A DNA stretch of 13,197 nt from GCA-020344555 sp964548955 (GTDB lineage Bacteria > Planctomycetota > Phycisphaerae > UBA1845). A program made the translations under genes and the position numbers. The first letter of the stretch is position 1; the number at the start of each line of letters is the position of its first letter. The stretch lies in the NCBI GenBank assembly GCA_964548955.1, contig CAZJTP010000125.1, forward strand, positions 1 to 13,197, written 5' to 3'. The notes below the pieces were generated by a model. That model searched no databases and was not told where the DNA came from. It saw only the letters and a list, made by a program, of their open reading frames with translations. Positions 6,687 to 13,197 of this stretch are shown piece after piece.

Positions 6687-9614
6687 CTACAATGTCTGCA
6701 TGGCTGCGATCACGTTGCTGCGGGCGGCGCGGCGGGCGGGGAAGATGCCGGCGAGCAGGCAAACGGTTACGGTCAATGCCACACTCAGCGCGATCGTCCC
6801 GACAGGCGCGATGAATTCCAGACTGACCTCGATCAAGGTCTTGGCGACGCGGTTGTCGCTGTAGGCCGAGTGAAACCCGAGTGCCACACCTATGACGCTT
6901 CCGAGCAGGCCGAGCGTGATTGCCTCGGCCAGCACCAGTCGAACGATCTGGGACTTCTGGGCACCCACCGCTCGCAGCACGGCAATTTCACGAGATCGCA
7001 TATGCACACTGACCATCATCAGATTGCCGATACCGACGGCGGCCACCACGAGGATGATCGACGGCAGCCACGTTATAAGGACAATTGCCCGCTTCAAGTG
7101 CGCGTCCACCTCCTGTTTGAGCCGGCGAATCGAGCCGATGATTGCGTCCGGTCGATCCATCTCCTGCGCCATCTTCAAGAGCACCAGGCGTTCTCGAAGG
7201 ACTTCCCAGTTCTCTTCGCGCGTCCGGTGTTTCGTACCCGAGCTCCGGCGGAGCCATCGAATGGTCCTGGCGAACCGCTGCAGGTCCGATTGGATTTCGT
7301 TTGGCGCTGCGTGTTCCTTCACAGCGCCCAGCCACGTCGACGGCGTCGAACCGATCCGTTCAAACGCCTCTCGCTCGTTCGGAAGACTGTCGCTCCAAAG
7401 GCGCAGAGCGTGCGCAACGGCTGCGTCATCTCTGTAATCCGGAAGATTTCGAGGATCGAAGTCTGCCGGCGGCTCCGTGGGCACAAGATCAAGGTCGCAC
7501 ATGAACATCGAGACGAGGTCGAGGCCGAATCTATCCTTTAAGTCCTCTCGCGTCCCAAGTAGGGCACTGGCGGCCGCAAACTGCATATAGCTCTCGGCCT
7601 GGAATGCCGTGACGGCAAGATCAAGCGCGGGTGACTGCACGATACCGGCCACCTCGAACTCCGCGGATCTGCGGTCGATCGTAATGGTCACACGATCACC
7701 AACGTGAAGATTCTTGTTCCGCGCCGTCTGCGGTGGGATGATGACATATCCACCCCGTTTGATCTTCTCCAACGCCTCCACTCGCTCGCCCTCGGTGAAG
7801 ACCACCTTCATCATTGCAAGCAGTTTCTCGGGCTCACCGGCTACGAACACGGGCCGGGACAGTTTGCGCAGGAACCGTTCCACCAGCGAATCCTGCGACG
7901 ACTCGGTCTCGCCGGTGCTATGAATCTCGCAATCGACATCCGTGGTGATCGTGCACGCCCCGACACCGGGCAGACGTTGCACGCGTTCAATGACCTCGCC
8001 GGATACATATTTCGGCGACCATACGAATGTTTCGGGAAGCCTGGCGGGAAAGTCCCAAATCGCCAACACACCCTCGGCGCGCACGGCGATGAAGACAATG
8101 AGCGAAAGGCCGACCATCAGGACCCAGCACGCCCCGGTGCTCCGCCACGGTGCCCGGACAAACGGGTCCTCCGCCAATCTCGCCCGCAAACCGAGCAGCC
8201 AGCCGATAACTCGCGATATCGGGCGACCGAGCAAAGTTACCAAAACCGGCGCGATCAGTGCATATCCGAAGTACAGCGCGCCGGTCGCGATCGTGATATA
8301 CGCCGCGCTAAGCCATCGTGTCCGATCAGTCGTCGAGACCATGCTATGGTGCAACAGAAGAAGTGCGGTACCGAGCACACCGGCGAGGTAAACAAAAACC
8401 ATTCGCGCGGGTCGCGCTTGAGGATTAACAGCCTCCAGGGGGCCCACACGTCCCACCTGCACGATTGAGAACAGTGCGGTAAGTAGCATGGTCGCCATCC
8501 CGCAAACCGCGGCGAGCCCAATGCCCCACCAGCTCAAATACACACGGATGATCACATCCGCGGCGGCGCGGGCCATGATGTGTGTCACCACGATGCCACC
8601 TAAGATACCGAGGATCGTACCGACCACGCCGAGCAGCATCAAATCGATGAGGAGCAACGCGGCGAGTTGTCCTCGCGTCAATCCCACGCAGCGCATGATC
8701 CCGAGTTGTGGACGGCGCTGGTGCAGGTTGATGCTTTGTGTGGTCAAAATGATGAAGAACGATGTGAGCATCGCCATGAACGCGACGAGAAGCTCAATCA
8801 GTCGCGTGATGCGCTTCGCCTCGTCGAGCAGAAGCTGCCTGGCAGCCGCCGATTCCACCTGACAGGGATACGGCAAATGTTGCTCGGCGATATATTGCTC
8901 GACGGCCGCCTTGGCCGCAGCGAGCGCATCCGGGGACGGATCATGCAACATGATATCGACGGCTGAGGCCTTACCCGGCTCGCTTTTCAGTTCCTGCAAA
9001 TCCGCCAGGGGGACGTACACCGTGGGTAGCTGGAACTCGGCGACTCGCTGACTGTCGAACAAACCGACGATTGTGAGGCTCGTCTTCGGTCCGCCCTGAT
9101 AGGAGGCAAGCGCGACACGATCGCCGAGACTGACCCGCCACGCATGGGCCGTTTCTTTCTCGATGATCCCAACGCCTCGCTCATCCGCGCGGATCGCGCG
9201 GCCTTGAAGGTTCGGCAGGGTTCGGAAGTAACGCTCGGTCTCAGGATTGATGCCAACCGCATCCACCCATGACCAGCCCGATTCGAGCAGTTGATCCGCT
9301 TCGTGTGGACGGACCAAACGCACACGCCGCCTGAGTCGAGCCGTCACGTGCCGTACGTTGTCCAACCCGGCAATCGTTTCGCCCAGCGACGCGTCCAACG
9401 TTCCCCAGTGAGCGCCTGTCGGATGCACAGTCAGATGGGCGGCGCCGAACCAATGGGTGACCACCTCATCCGTGATCGTGCGGTGGGCGGTCTCATAGAA
9501 GTTCGTGGTGATGACAACCACGCCGACGCCCAGGGCAACCGATAGGATCGCGGCGACCGTCCGGCCGGGACTAGCCCACCAGTTCCCGGTAGCCAGATGC
9601 CACAAGTGAGGCAT
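6687..9614 (-). CDS. Large FtsX/MacB-type ABC permease
   Basis: The product has 975 residues from the ATG at 9614. I chose this start because GGAG lies six bases upstream. ATGs at 9626 and 9647 are in frame but worse placed. The protein begins with a cytoplasmic stretch (MPHLWHLATGNWWASPGRT) and a first helix, followed by a large extracytoplasmic domain. A first FtsX core then follows (ending near LEAVNPQARPAR, three helices with NLHQRRPQLGIMRCVGLT). Central helices, a second extracytoplasmic domain and a C-terminal FtsX core (REIAVLRAVGAQKSQI and the ending FPARRAARSNVIAAMQTL) complete it. The duplicated FtsX layout, about ten helices, is typical of large lipoprotein- or peptide-exporter permeases acting with a LolD/MacB ATPase. 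The gene overlaps the ATPase gene by 44 nt, so the two are co-translated. The extracytoplasmic domains are less typical and may bind the substrate or a periplasmic partner. No MacA-like adaptor or TolC-like gene is in the window. Confidence 0.9.
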   Translation of the reverse strand: MPHLWHLATGNWWASPGRTVAAILSVALGVGVVVITTNFYETAHRTITDEVVTHWFGAAHLTVHPTGAHWGTLDASLGETIAGLDNVRHVTARLRRRVRLVRPHEADQLLESGWSWVDAVGINPETERYFRTLPNLQGRAIRADERGVGIIEKETAHAWRVSLGDRVALASYQGGPKTSLTIVGLFDSQRVAEFQLPTVYVPLADLQELKSEPGKASAVDIMLHDPSPDALAAAKAAVEQYIAEQHLPYPCQVESAAARQLLLDEAKRITRLIELLVAFMAMLTSFFIILTTQSINLHQRRPQLGIMRCVGLTRGQLAALLLIDLMLLGVVGTILGILGGIVVTHIMARAAADVIIRVYLSWWGIGLAAVCGMATMLLTALFSIVQVGRVGPLEAVNPQARPARMVFVYLAGVLGTALLLLHHSMVSTTDRTRWLSAAYITIATGALYFGYALIAPVLVTLLGRPISRVIGWLLGLRARLAEDPFVRAPWRSTGACWVLMVGLSLIVFIAVRAEGVLAIWDFPARLPETFVWSPKYVSGEVIERVQRLPGVGACTITTDVDCEIHSTGETESSQDSLVERFLRKLSRPVFVAGEPEKLLAMMKVVFTEGERVEALEKIKRGGYVIIPPQTARNKNLHVGDRVTITIDRRSAEFEVAGIVQSPALDLAVTAFQAESYMQFAAASALLGTREDLKDRFGLDLVSMFMCDLDLVPTEPPADFDPRNLPDYRDDAAVAHALRLWSDSLPNEREAFERIGSTPSTWLGAVKEHAAPNEIQSDLQRFARTIRWLRRSSGTKHRTREENWEVLRERLVLLKMAQEMDRPDAIIGSIRRLKQEVDAHLKRAIVLITWLPSIILVVAAVGIGNLMMVSVHMRSREIAVLRAVGAQKSQIVRLVLAEAITLGLLGSVIGVALGFHSAYSDNRVAKTLIEVSLEFIAPVGTIALSVALTVTVCLLAGIFPARRAARSNVIAAMQTL

Positions 9615-10359
9615 GATCCTCTCCATTCGGTTGAATCTCGCCGGCAACTAGGCCGTCCTTGAGCACCACCACCCGATCCGCGAACGAAGCCCCGTCCGCC
9701 TCGTGTGTGACCGCGACGATGGTCCGACCTTGCCGGCGGCAAAGCGAGGCCAGAAGCTGCCAGATGGCCGCCCCGTGCTGGGTGTCCAGGTTGCCCGTCG
9801 GTTCGTCCGCCAGGACCAATGCCGGATCGTTCATCAGTGCCCGGGCGATTGCGACGCGTTGCTGCTCTCCGCCGGACAACGCCTGCGGACGATGGGTTGA
9901 ACGATGGGTAAGATCAACCTGCTGAAGAACCTCGCGCGTCCTTCGTTCAATGTCGCGCTGATTGCTCCGGTCGAGCATGGCGGGCAGGGCGACGTTTTCC
10001 ATGGCCGACAGCGTCGGCAGCAGGTTGTAAGCCTGAAACACAATGCCGAGCCGGCGACGTCGAAACAAGGTGCGCTCACGGTCGCTGATCCGACCGAGGT
10101 TCTTGCCCTCGATGATGATCGAGCCCGAGGTCGGTATGTCGAGGCCGCCTATAAGATGCAGCAGCGTACTCTTGCCGGACCCGCTTGCGCCCATAACGGC
10201 GATGAATTCACCCCGTTGGACGCTCAAACAGACATTCTGAAGTGCATGGACCGGCTCGTCGCTGGTCCGGTACTCTTTGCAGAGATCGTGAGCTTCAAGC
10301 ACGCAACCGCCCGCCGGTGTGCGGCCGTCCGTTCTGATCGCCTTCGTGGGTTCTTGCAT
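9571..10359 (-). CDS. ABC transporter ATP-binding protein, LolD/MacB type
   Basis: This 262-residue ATPase powers the overlapping FtsX-type permease. Motifs, numbered from the ATG at 10359, are Walker A GASGSGKST (57-65), Q-loop FQAYNLLPTL (Gln109), signature LSGGEQQR (161-168), Walker B LVLADEPTGNLD (181-192) and the H-loop His219. The LSGGEQQR and DEPTGNLD pair is diagnostic of the LolD/MacB/FtsE class of mechanotransmitting ABC ATPases, unlike the NatA-like ATPase of the neighbouring operon. The frame extends to a TTG at 10380, but that codon sits inside a GCCCGC/GCGGGC hairpin (10371-10386), so I prefer the ATG. A -10-like TACAAT lies at 10433-10428 without a clear -35. The gene is separated from the upstream small gene by a terminator, so it starts its own transcription unit. 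Confidence 0.93.
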   Translation of the reverse strand: MQEPTKAIRTDGRTPAGGCVLEAHDLCKEYRTSDEPVHALQNVCLSVQRGEFIAVMGASGSGKSTLLHLIGGLDIPTSGSIIIEGKNLGRISDRERTLFRRRRLGIVFQAYNLLPTLSAMENVALPAMLDRSNQRDIERRTREVLQQVDLTHRSTHRPQALSGGEQQRVAIARALMNDPALVLADEPTGNLDTQHGAAIWQLLASLCRRQGRTIVAVTHEADGASFADRVVVLKDGLVAGEIQPNGEDHASLVASGYRELVG

Positions 10360-10506
10360 CGTCTCGCCCGGCCCGCGCAAGCGGGCTGAATGCAGCGTTT
10401 GCAGACCTACTACGTTGAGTTGAGGACATTGTATGCGGTGTTTGTCGACGGGCCAGACGAGCGCGGCAGGTTGTCGTCTTTATCTCAAACGCGTCGGACC
10501 GCGCGC

Positions 10507-10537
10507 AAAAAAGGCGCCCGCTCAACAAACGGGCGCC
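10507..10537 (-). terminator. Rho-independent terminator of the Lys-rich small protein gene
   Basis: On the minus strand GGCGCCCG (10537-10530) pairs with CGGGCGCC (10520-10513) around a 9-nt loop and is followed at once by six T residues (10512-10507). It lies about 43 nt past the stop codon of the small gene, and this is the clearest intrinsic terminator in the window. Confidence 0.85.
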
Positions 10538-10580
10538 GCCAAGTGTCATCACGGAGAATGCGTCGACCACAACCAAGTCA

Positions 10581-10916
10581 TTACGCGGCAGGCTTCTGCT
10601 CCTGCTTTTTCACCTTCTTTCCCTTGCTGCGTTTTTTCTTTTTCCTCTCAGCCGTCTTCGTCTTGCGCACTTCGCGTGTCTTTCTCTCCGGCGCAACCTT
10701 TACCTTGCTTTTTGTTGCCCGTGTGCGACGCTTCTTTCGGTCGACCTTGCCATCGTCCGTGCTCGCACGTGTGTGGCGCTTGACGGGCGTATCCTTCATC
10801 TGCCGCCTCACGGCGTCGCTGGTGGAGTCACGGATCAGGAAGAAATAAGAGCCCGCGCCGAGTGCTCCCACGGCCAAGACAACAAGTAGGGCAATCTGTT
10901 TCTTTTGCTGAGTCAC
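10581..10916 (-). CDS. Small membrane-anchored protein with Lys/Arg-rich tail
   Basis: The 111-residue product has a short polar start (MTQQKKQ), one hydrophobic helix at about 8-27 (IALLVVLAVGALGAGSYFFL) and a tail of about 80 residues of which roughly 40% are Lys or Arg, in runs such as RKKRRTRATKSKVK and ERKKKKRSKGKK. Predicted charge is strongly positive, and the tail is probably disordered. I chose the GTG at 10916 because GGAGG lies eight bases before it. A GTG at 10925 is in frame but overlaps that ribosome site. By the positive-inside rule the tail should face the cytoplasm, where it could bind DNA, RNA or acidic surfaces like a tethered histone H1-like tail. That role is inference. 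The gene at 11442 has the same plan. An ECF-like promoter lies upstream and an intrinsic terminator downstream, which supports a real transcript despite low complexity. Confidence 0.7.
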   Translation of the reverse strand: MTQQKKQIALLVVLAVGALGAGSYFFLIRDSTSDAVRRQMKDTPVKRHTRASTDDGKVDRKKRRTRATKSKVKVAPERKTREVRKTKTAERKKKKRSKGKKVKKQEQKPAA

Positions 10917-11068
10917 GATGGCCACCTCCCTCGCAGCTTCAAAACGATGTTACAGCTTGTACTAATAGAGTATCGGCAACGATCGGACTGCCGTCAACCC
11001 GGACAACTTGTCCACCCTGCCATTCGTTTCGCTACGGCGTCAAGGTGGACCGTTTTCTCACCACTGGA

Positions 11069-11096
11069 TTAGACGCACGACCACCCTCGCCGGTTC
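11069..11096 (-). promoter_or_regulatory. ECF-sigma-type promoter of the Lys-rich small protein gene
   Basis: On the minus strand GAACC (11096-11092) is followed after 16 bases by CGTCTAA (11075-11069). This fits the GGAAC/CGTC pattern of ECF sigma-factor promoters. The surrounding 15 bases (11080-11066, TCGTGCGTCTAATCC) are repeated exactly upstream of the second small gene. The predicted leader is about 150 nt. Confidence 0.6.
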
Positions 11097-11298
11097 TCAC
11101 GATTATCGAAAGCACTTGTGCTCAATACGCCGCCAAGTCAAAGAATTAAACACACACCTTATTGGAATCTCGCCCTGCTCCGGTCTACGCCACGCCGGTG
11201 GGTCGAGTGGACGCCGGTTGCTGGGATTCGCCGGTCTCCAGGGTCCGGTGAACAGTCGTCGCAGCACGGCCAAGTCGACGAGGTCGACCGTATCGCTG

Positions 11299-11320
11299 GT
11301 GCGAGAATCCTTTCTCGCAC
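11299..11320. repeat. Hairpin with CGAGAA/TTCTCG core, copy 2
   Basis: GTGCGAGAA (11299-11307), loop TCCT and TTCTCGCAC (11312-11320) form a perfect 9-bp stem. Its 16-base centre is the exact reverse complement of the centre of the hairpin at 3488-3507. It lies about 120 nt beyond the stop of the Pro/Arg-rich small gene. Confidence 0.6.
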
Positions 11321-11340
11321 TATACCGTCCATTGCCAAGT

Positions 11341-11364
11341 GGACCGAGAAGGGCTTCTCGGTCC
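11341..11364. repeat. Hairpin with CGAGAA/TTCTCG core, copy 3
   Basis: GGACCGAGAA (11341-11350), loop GGGC and TTCTCGGTCC (11355-11364) form a perfect 10-bp stem, only 20 nt from copy 2. The core matches the other two hairpins, while the loop and outer stem differ. It lies about 77 nt beyond the stop of the minus-strand small gene, so it may act as a 3'-end or terminator structure, although no T-run follows. Confidence 0.6.
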
Positions 11365-11441
11365 GGCGAACGTCCAACATGCCGGCGCCTGTCTTCCACG
11401 GGCTTGGTCGTGTCACCCCTCACTTCATGACCAACGGTGCG

Positions 11442-11783
11442 CTAGCCCGCCGGCGGGATGTCCTTTTCCCTTCTCTCATCACCCCTTGGGCGGGTTTTCG
11501 GCCGTTGCCCCCTCTTTCCGTCGTCGGATCCGGGCGTGCGAATTCTCCGCTCTTTGTCCCGCGGCGGCGTCACCGGCCTGGCGTCTCGGCGATCGCGGCC
11601 GGATTTCTTTGGGGCCGGTTCCGCGACGGGTTGATCCGTTGGCTCCGGGGCCAGGGCCACGGTTGATTCTGCCGGCGGGGCTGGTGCCTCGGACCTGCCG
11701 AAGCCGATCCAATAGGCACCCGCACCGAGTGCAAGCAAAGCAACCCCAGCCAATGCGATCTTGGTTCGATTTCCGTGGTCCAT
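11442..11783 (-). CDS. Small membrane-anchored protein with Pro/Arg-rich charged tail
   Basis: The 113-residue product starts MDHGNRTK, has one hydrophobic helix (IALAGVALLALGAGAYWIG) and continues with an Ala/Pro/Glu-rich linker and a tail rich in Arg, Lys, Asp and Pro (GRDRRDARPVTPPRDKERR). Its membrane anchor aligns with that of the Lys-rich small protein at 10581 (IALLVVLAVGALGAGSY against IALAGVALLALGAGAY, one gap), and the overall plan is the same. The two are probably diverged paralogues or share a domain swap at the anchor. The ATG at 11783 has GGGAGG seven bases upstream, and a TTG at 11789 is a worse choice. The stop codon is followed by a perfect palindrome, CCCGCCGGCGGG (11446-11457), which overlaps the last codons. 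An ECF-like promoter lies about 140 nt upstream. The family is not recognised. Confidence 0.68.
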   Translation of the reverse strand: MDHGNRTKIALAGVALLALGAGAYWIGFGRSEAPAPPAESTVALAPEPTDQPVAEPAPKKSGRDRRDARPVTPPRDKERRIRTPGSDDGKRGQRPKTRPRGDERREKDIPPAG

Positions 11784-11920
11784 ATGCAAGCCTCCCGTAG
11801 ACGAAGGTCCTTAAGCCTCGTTGCCTGAGCCGTAGAAAGAGATTGTCTGCGATCCGCTCCGGCCTGGGCACACCGCCAGCCGTTCGATCGAGAGGAGAAA
11901 CACGTGCCTTCTCATTCGGA

Positions 11921-11948
11921 TTAGACGCACGAGCGGCCTGTCGGTTCC
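11921..11948 (-). promoter_or_regulatory. ECF-sigma-type promoter of the Pro/Arg-rich small protein gene
   Basis: On the minus strand GGAACC (11948-11943) is followed after 15 bases by CGTCTAA (11927-11921). The 15-base block TCGTGCGTCTAATCC (11932-11918) is identical to that at 11080-11066. It lies about 140 nt upstream of the ATG at 11783. Confidence 0.62.
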
Positions 11949-12089
11949 ACGCGACGCCGCAGGATGATTCGGCGCAAGTGATAGAAACGGACCGGTATAC
12001 CTGCATCCGTTGGTCGAGGTATGCGTCAGGGCATGATGTTCACGGATTGGCAAGACAACACTGGCAAACCTCTTGGCGTATCCCGAAAG

Positions 12090-12117
12090 TTGACGGGAAA
12101 GTCGAATCTGCTACGCT
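12090..12117 (+). promoter_or_regulatory. Possible sigma70-type promoter of the epimerase gene
   Basis: TTGACG (12090-12095), a 16-base spacer and TACGCT (12112-12117) lie about 80 nt before the ATG. The -35 matches five of six consensus bases and the -10 only about three. Confidence 0.35.
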
Positions 12118-12198
12118 CCCACAACCTTGACTTGCGCCTGTCGGATCGGGCGAACGGAGCCGATGCTTGCTCCACGGGCGCACGAGGAGTTGACTTCC

Positions 12199-13101
12199 AT
12201 GATGAGAATCGGGTTCAGTTCGCTTACATGCCCTGAATGGGATTGGGAGACGATTGTCACAAACGCCTCGGCGATGGGCTATGACGGTGTGGAGCTGTGT
12301 GGGCTGCATGGGCAGATGCATCTGCCGCTCGTCTCGGAGCTGGCGGGTCAATCCGACCGTGTCCGGAAGCTGTTCGCGGATAACAACGTCGAACTGGTCT
12401 GCCTGGGAACCTCTGCCAATTTGGCTTCGTACGACCGGAGCGAGGTCGAGCGGCAGAAAACGGTGATCACCGAGTCCATCGAACTGGCGGCCGGGCTCGG
12501 TTGCCCCAACGTATGTCTTCATGCGGGCGAGATGCAGGGTGTGGATAACCAACGTACCGCCTTGTCGCGCATCGCGGAGGCCTTGATTGCCCTGGTTCCC
12601 GTGGCCTCTGAACACAACGTCACGCTGTTGGTGGAGAACGGCGGTGACTTTGCGGGTAGCGCGGACATGTGGTTCATTGTCGATGCGGTATCGCACCCGG
12701 CTGTTCGATGTTGCTGGAACCAGTGCCACGCGATGAGCATTCTTGAACAGGCAACCAACTCGATTCCACGATTGGCGACCAAGATCGGTCTCGTTCACCT
12801 CTGCGACGGCACGTTTGACGAACGCGGCGCATTGCTGGAGTACAAGCCGCTGGGCATAGGGGATGTGCAGATTGCGCGTCAGATCGAGTTGCTCAAAGGA
12901 TTGCTCTACGACGGGTATCTGGTGTTCGAGAGGCCGACACCGTCGGCCGGTTCGCTTCCCGCGCCGCGGGATGCACTAGAGTCGGCGGCCAAGTTCCTGC
13001 GCGAGTGCATTGAGGAGCAGCAGTCGATTCTGTCGGCATACAAGGCGGATAAACAGGCACCCAAGTTGGCAACTCGTGTGACAGACTCCATTATCCGCTG
13101 A
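12199..13101 (+). CDS. Sugar phosphate isomerase/epimerase-like TIM-barrel protein
   Basis: The 300-residue product belongs to the xylose-isomerase-like TIM-barrel superfamily (AP_endonuc_2, PF01261), of the usual length for stand-alone sugar epimerases and isomerases. The open frame begins earlier, but GAGGAG lies nine bases before the ATG at 12199, and the barrel starts at once with MMRIGFSSLTCPEW. Candidate catalytic and metal-binding positions are Glu32 in GYDGVEL, His108 in VCLHAGE, Glu146 in LLVENGG, His177 in WNQCH, His200 and Asp203 in LVHLCDG, and Glu244 in LVFERP. The DxxH motif usual after strand six reads Asn174-Gln-Cys-His177, so the acidic ligand is Asn. The enzyme may bind metal in an altered way or act on an unusual substrate. 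No sugar kinase, dehydrogenase or transporter lies beside it, so the substrate cannot be named. No signal peptide is present, so it is probably cytoplasmic. Confidence 0.88.
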   Translation: MMRIGFSSLTCPEWDWETIVTNASAMGYDGVELCGLHGQMHLPLVSELAGQSDRVRKLFADNNVELVCLGTSANLASYDRSEVERQKTVITESIELAAGLGCPNVCLHAGEMQGVDNQRTALSRIAEALIALVPVASEHNVTLLVENGGDFAGSADMWFIVDAVSHPAVRCCWNQCHAMSILEQATNSIPRLATKIGLVHLCDGTFDERGALLEYKPLGIGDVQIARQIELLKGLLYDGYLVFERPTPSAGSLPAPRDALESAAKFLRECIEEQQSILSAYKADKQAPKLATRVTDSIIR

Positions 13102-13157
13102 TGGTCGAACCGGTCTGTCAAGAGCGAGCTATCCCTCCTATTCTAAGCTCGACTTTT
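13079..13157 (+). terminator. Possible terminator region after the epimerase gene
   Basis: TGACAGAC (13079-13086) pairs perfectly with GTCTGTCA (13113-13120) across the stop codon, with an inner CCAT/ATGG pairing. A second stem, CGAGCT/AGCTCG (13125-13130 with 13146-13151), is followed by ACTTTT. The second resembles a weak intrinsic terminator with a long loop. A short CCCT/AGGG hairpin follows near 13160. Confidence 0.4.
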
Positions 13158-13197
13158 GCCCTTTTTGAGGGTCATTCGTGAGCGATTTCATTAAACA

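Larger units (their letters stand above)
10917..11441. other. Intergenic region between the two small genes
   Basis: The region holds the ECF-like promoter and long leader of the Lys-rich protein gene, plus two strong hairpins (11299-11320 and 11341-11364) downstream of the second small gene. An 85-106-codon minus frame overlaps it. One stretch of that frame (11288-11236) reads VDLVDLAVLRRLFTGPW, which resembles the dockerin-like ends of planctomycete secreted proteins. The rest of the frame does not look coding, so I treat it as a possible relic and not a gene. Confidence 0.5.
11784..12198. other. Divergent intergenic region of small gene and epimerase
   Basis: This 415-nt spacer carries the ECF-like promoter of the minus-strand small gene and a possible sigma70-type promoter for the plus-strand epimerase gene. 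An 80-codon minus frame (11811-12053) is Arg/Leu-rich with no domain or ribosome site, and it contains the promoter element itself, so it is not called. Confidence 0.5.

Noticed and set aside
5863..6864. 333-codon plus-strand frame
   Set aside because: It is antisense to the NatA-like ATPase, whose motifs are complete on the minus strand. The plus frame is His/Gln-rich with no recognisable family.
11118..11800. Plus-strand frames of 182 and 153 codons
   Set aside because: They are antisense to the Pro/Arg-rich small gene and its 3' region, with low-complexity shadow composition. The minus gene has its own ribosome site and promoter element.
12040..12798. 252-codon minus-strand frame
   Set aside because: It is antisense to the epimerase gene, which has a ribosome site and conserved barrel motifs.
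1..13197. CRISPR array, tRNA, rRNA, insertion sequence or phage genes
   Set aside because: There are no regularly spaced direct repeats, no cloverleaf with a T-loop, and no transposase, integrase or phage-like products on either strand.

Overview
The window looks like chromosomal DNA of a GC-rich, Gram-negative-type bacterium, most likely a planctomycete (Planctomycetota). This is inferred from several traits together: an SUMF1-domain lipoprotein, a secreted protein with a Cys/Asp motif, an ABC-2 permease fused to a CPBP protease, ECF-sigma-like promoters, long gene-poor spacers, and palindromic intergenic elements of a kind I associate with planctomycete genomes. No rRNA, tRNA, CRISPR array, transposase or phage gene is visible.

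Layout from left to right. (1) The left edge cuts a minus-strand gene for a secreted Cys-motif protein (start at 434). (2) 435-1103 has no credible gene but carries two structured palindromic elements (601-686 and 931-995). (3) A plus-strand four-helix membrane protein of unknown function (1104-1916). (4) A minus-strand SUMF1-domain lipoprotein (2068-2937). (5) A gene-free spacer (2938-3604) with a run of five hairpins. (6) A minus-strand two-gene ABC exporter operon: a NatA-like ATPase (5737-6501) and a NatB-like permease with a C-terminal CPBP (Abi/CAAX) intramembrane protease domain (3605-5740), overlapping by ATGA. (7) A second minus-strand ABC pair: a LolD/MacB-type ATPase (9571-10359) overlapping a large FtsX/MacB-type permease (6687-9614). 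(8) Two minus-strand genes for small single-pass membrane proteins with highly charged tails (10581-10916 and 11442-11783). They have the same architecture and very similar membrane anchors. (9) A plus-strand sugar-phosphate isomerase/epimerase-like TIM-barrel gene (12199-13101), divergent from the second small gene.

The most informative non-coding signals lie around the two small genes. Each has, about 140-150 nt upstream, the same 15-base element embedded in a GAACC-N15/16-CGTC arrangement typical of ECF-sigma promoters, which suggests co-regulation. A clear rho-independent terminator (10507-10537) separates the first small gene from the LolD/FtsX operon. Separately, three hairpins at distant sites share a CGAGAA-N4-TTCTCG core. 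Two of them share a 16-base core in opposite orientations, with different but still paired outer stems.

The enzymes and transporters belong to known families. The candidates for something undescribed are the paired small-protein genes with their shared promoter element, and the CGAGAA hairpin family.
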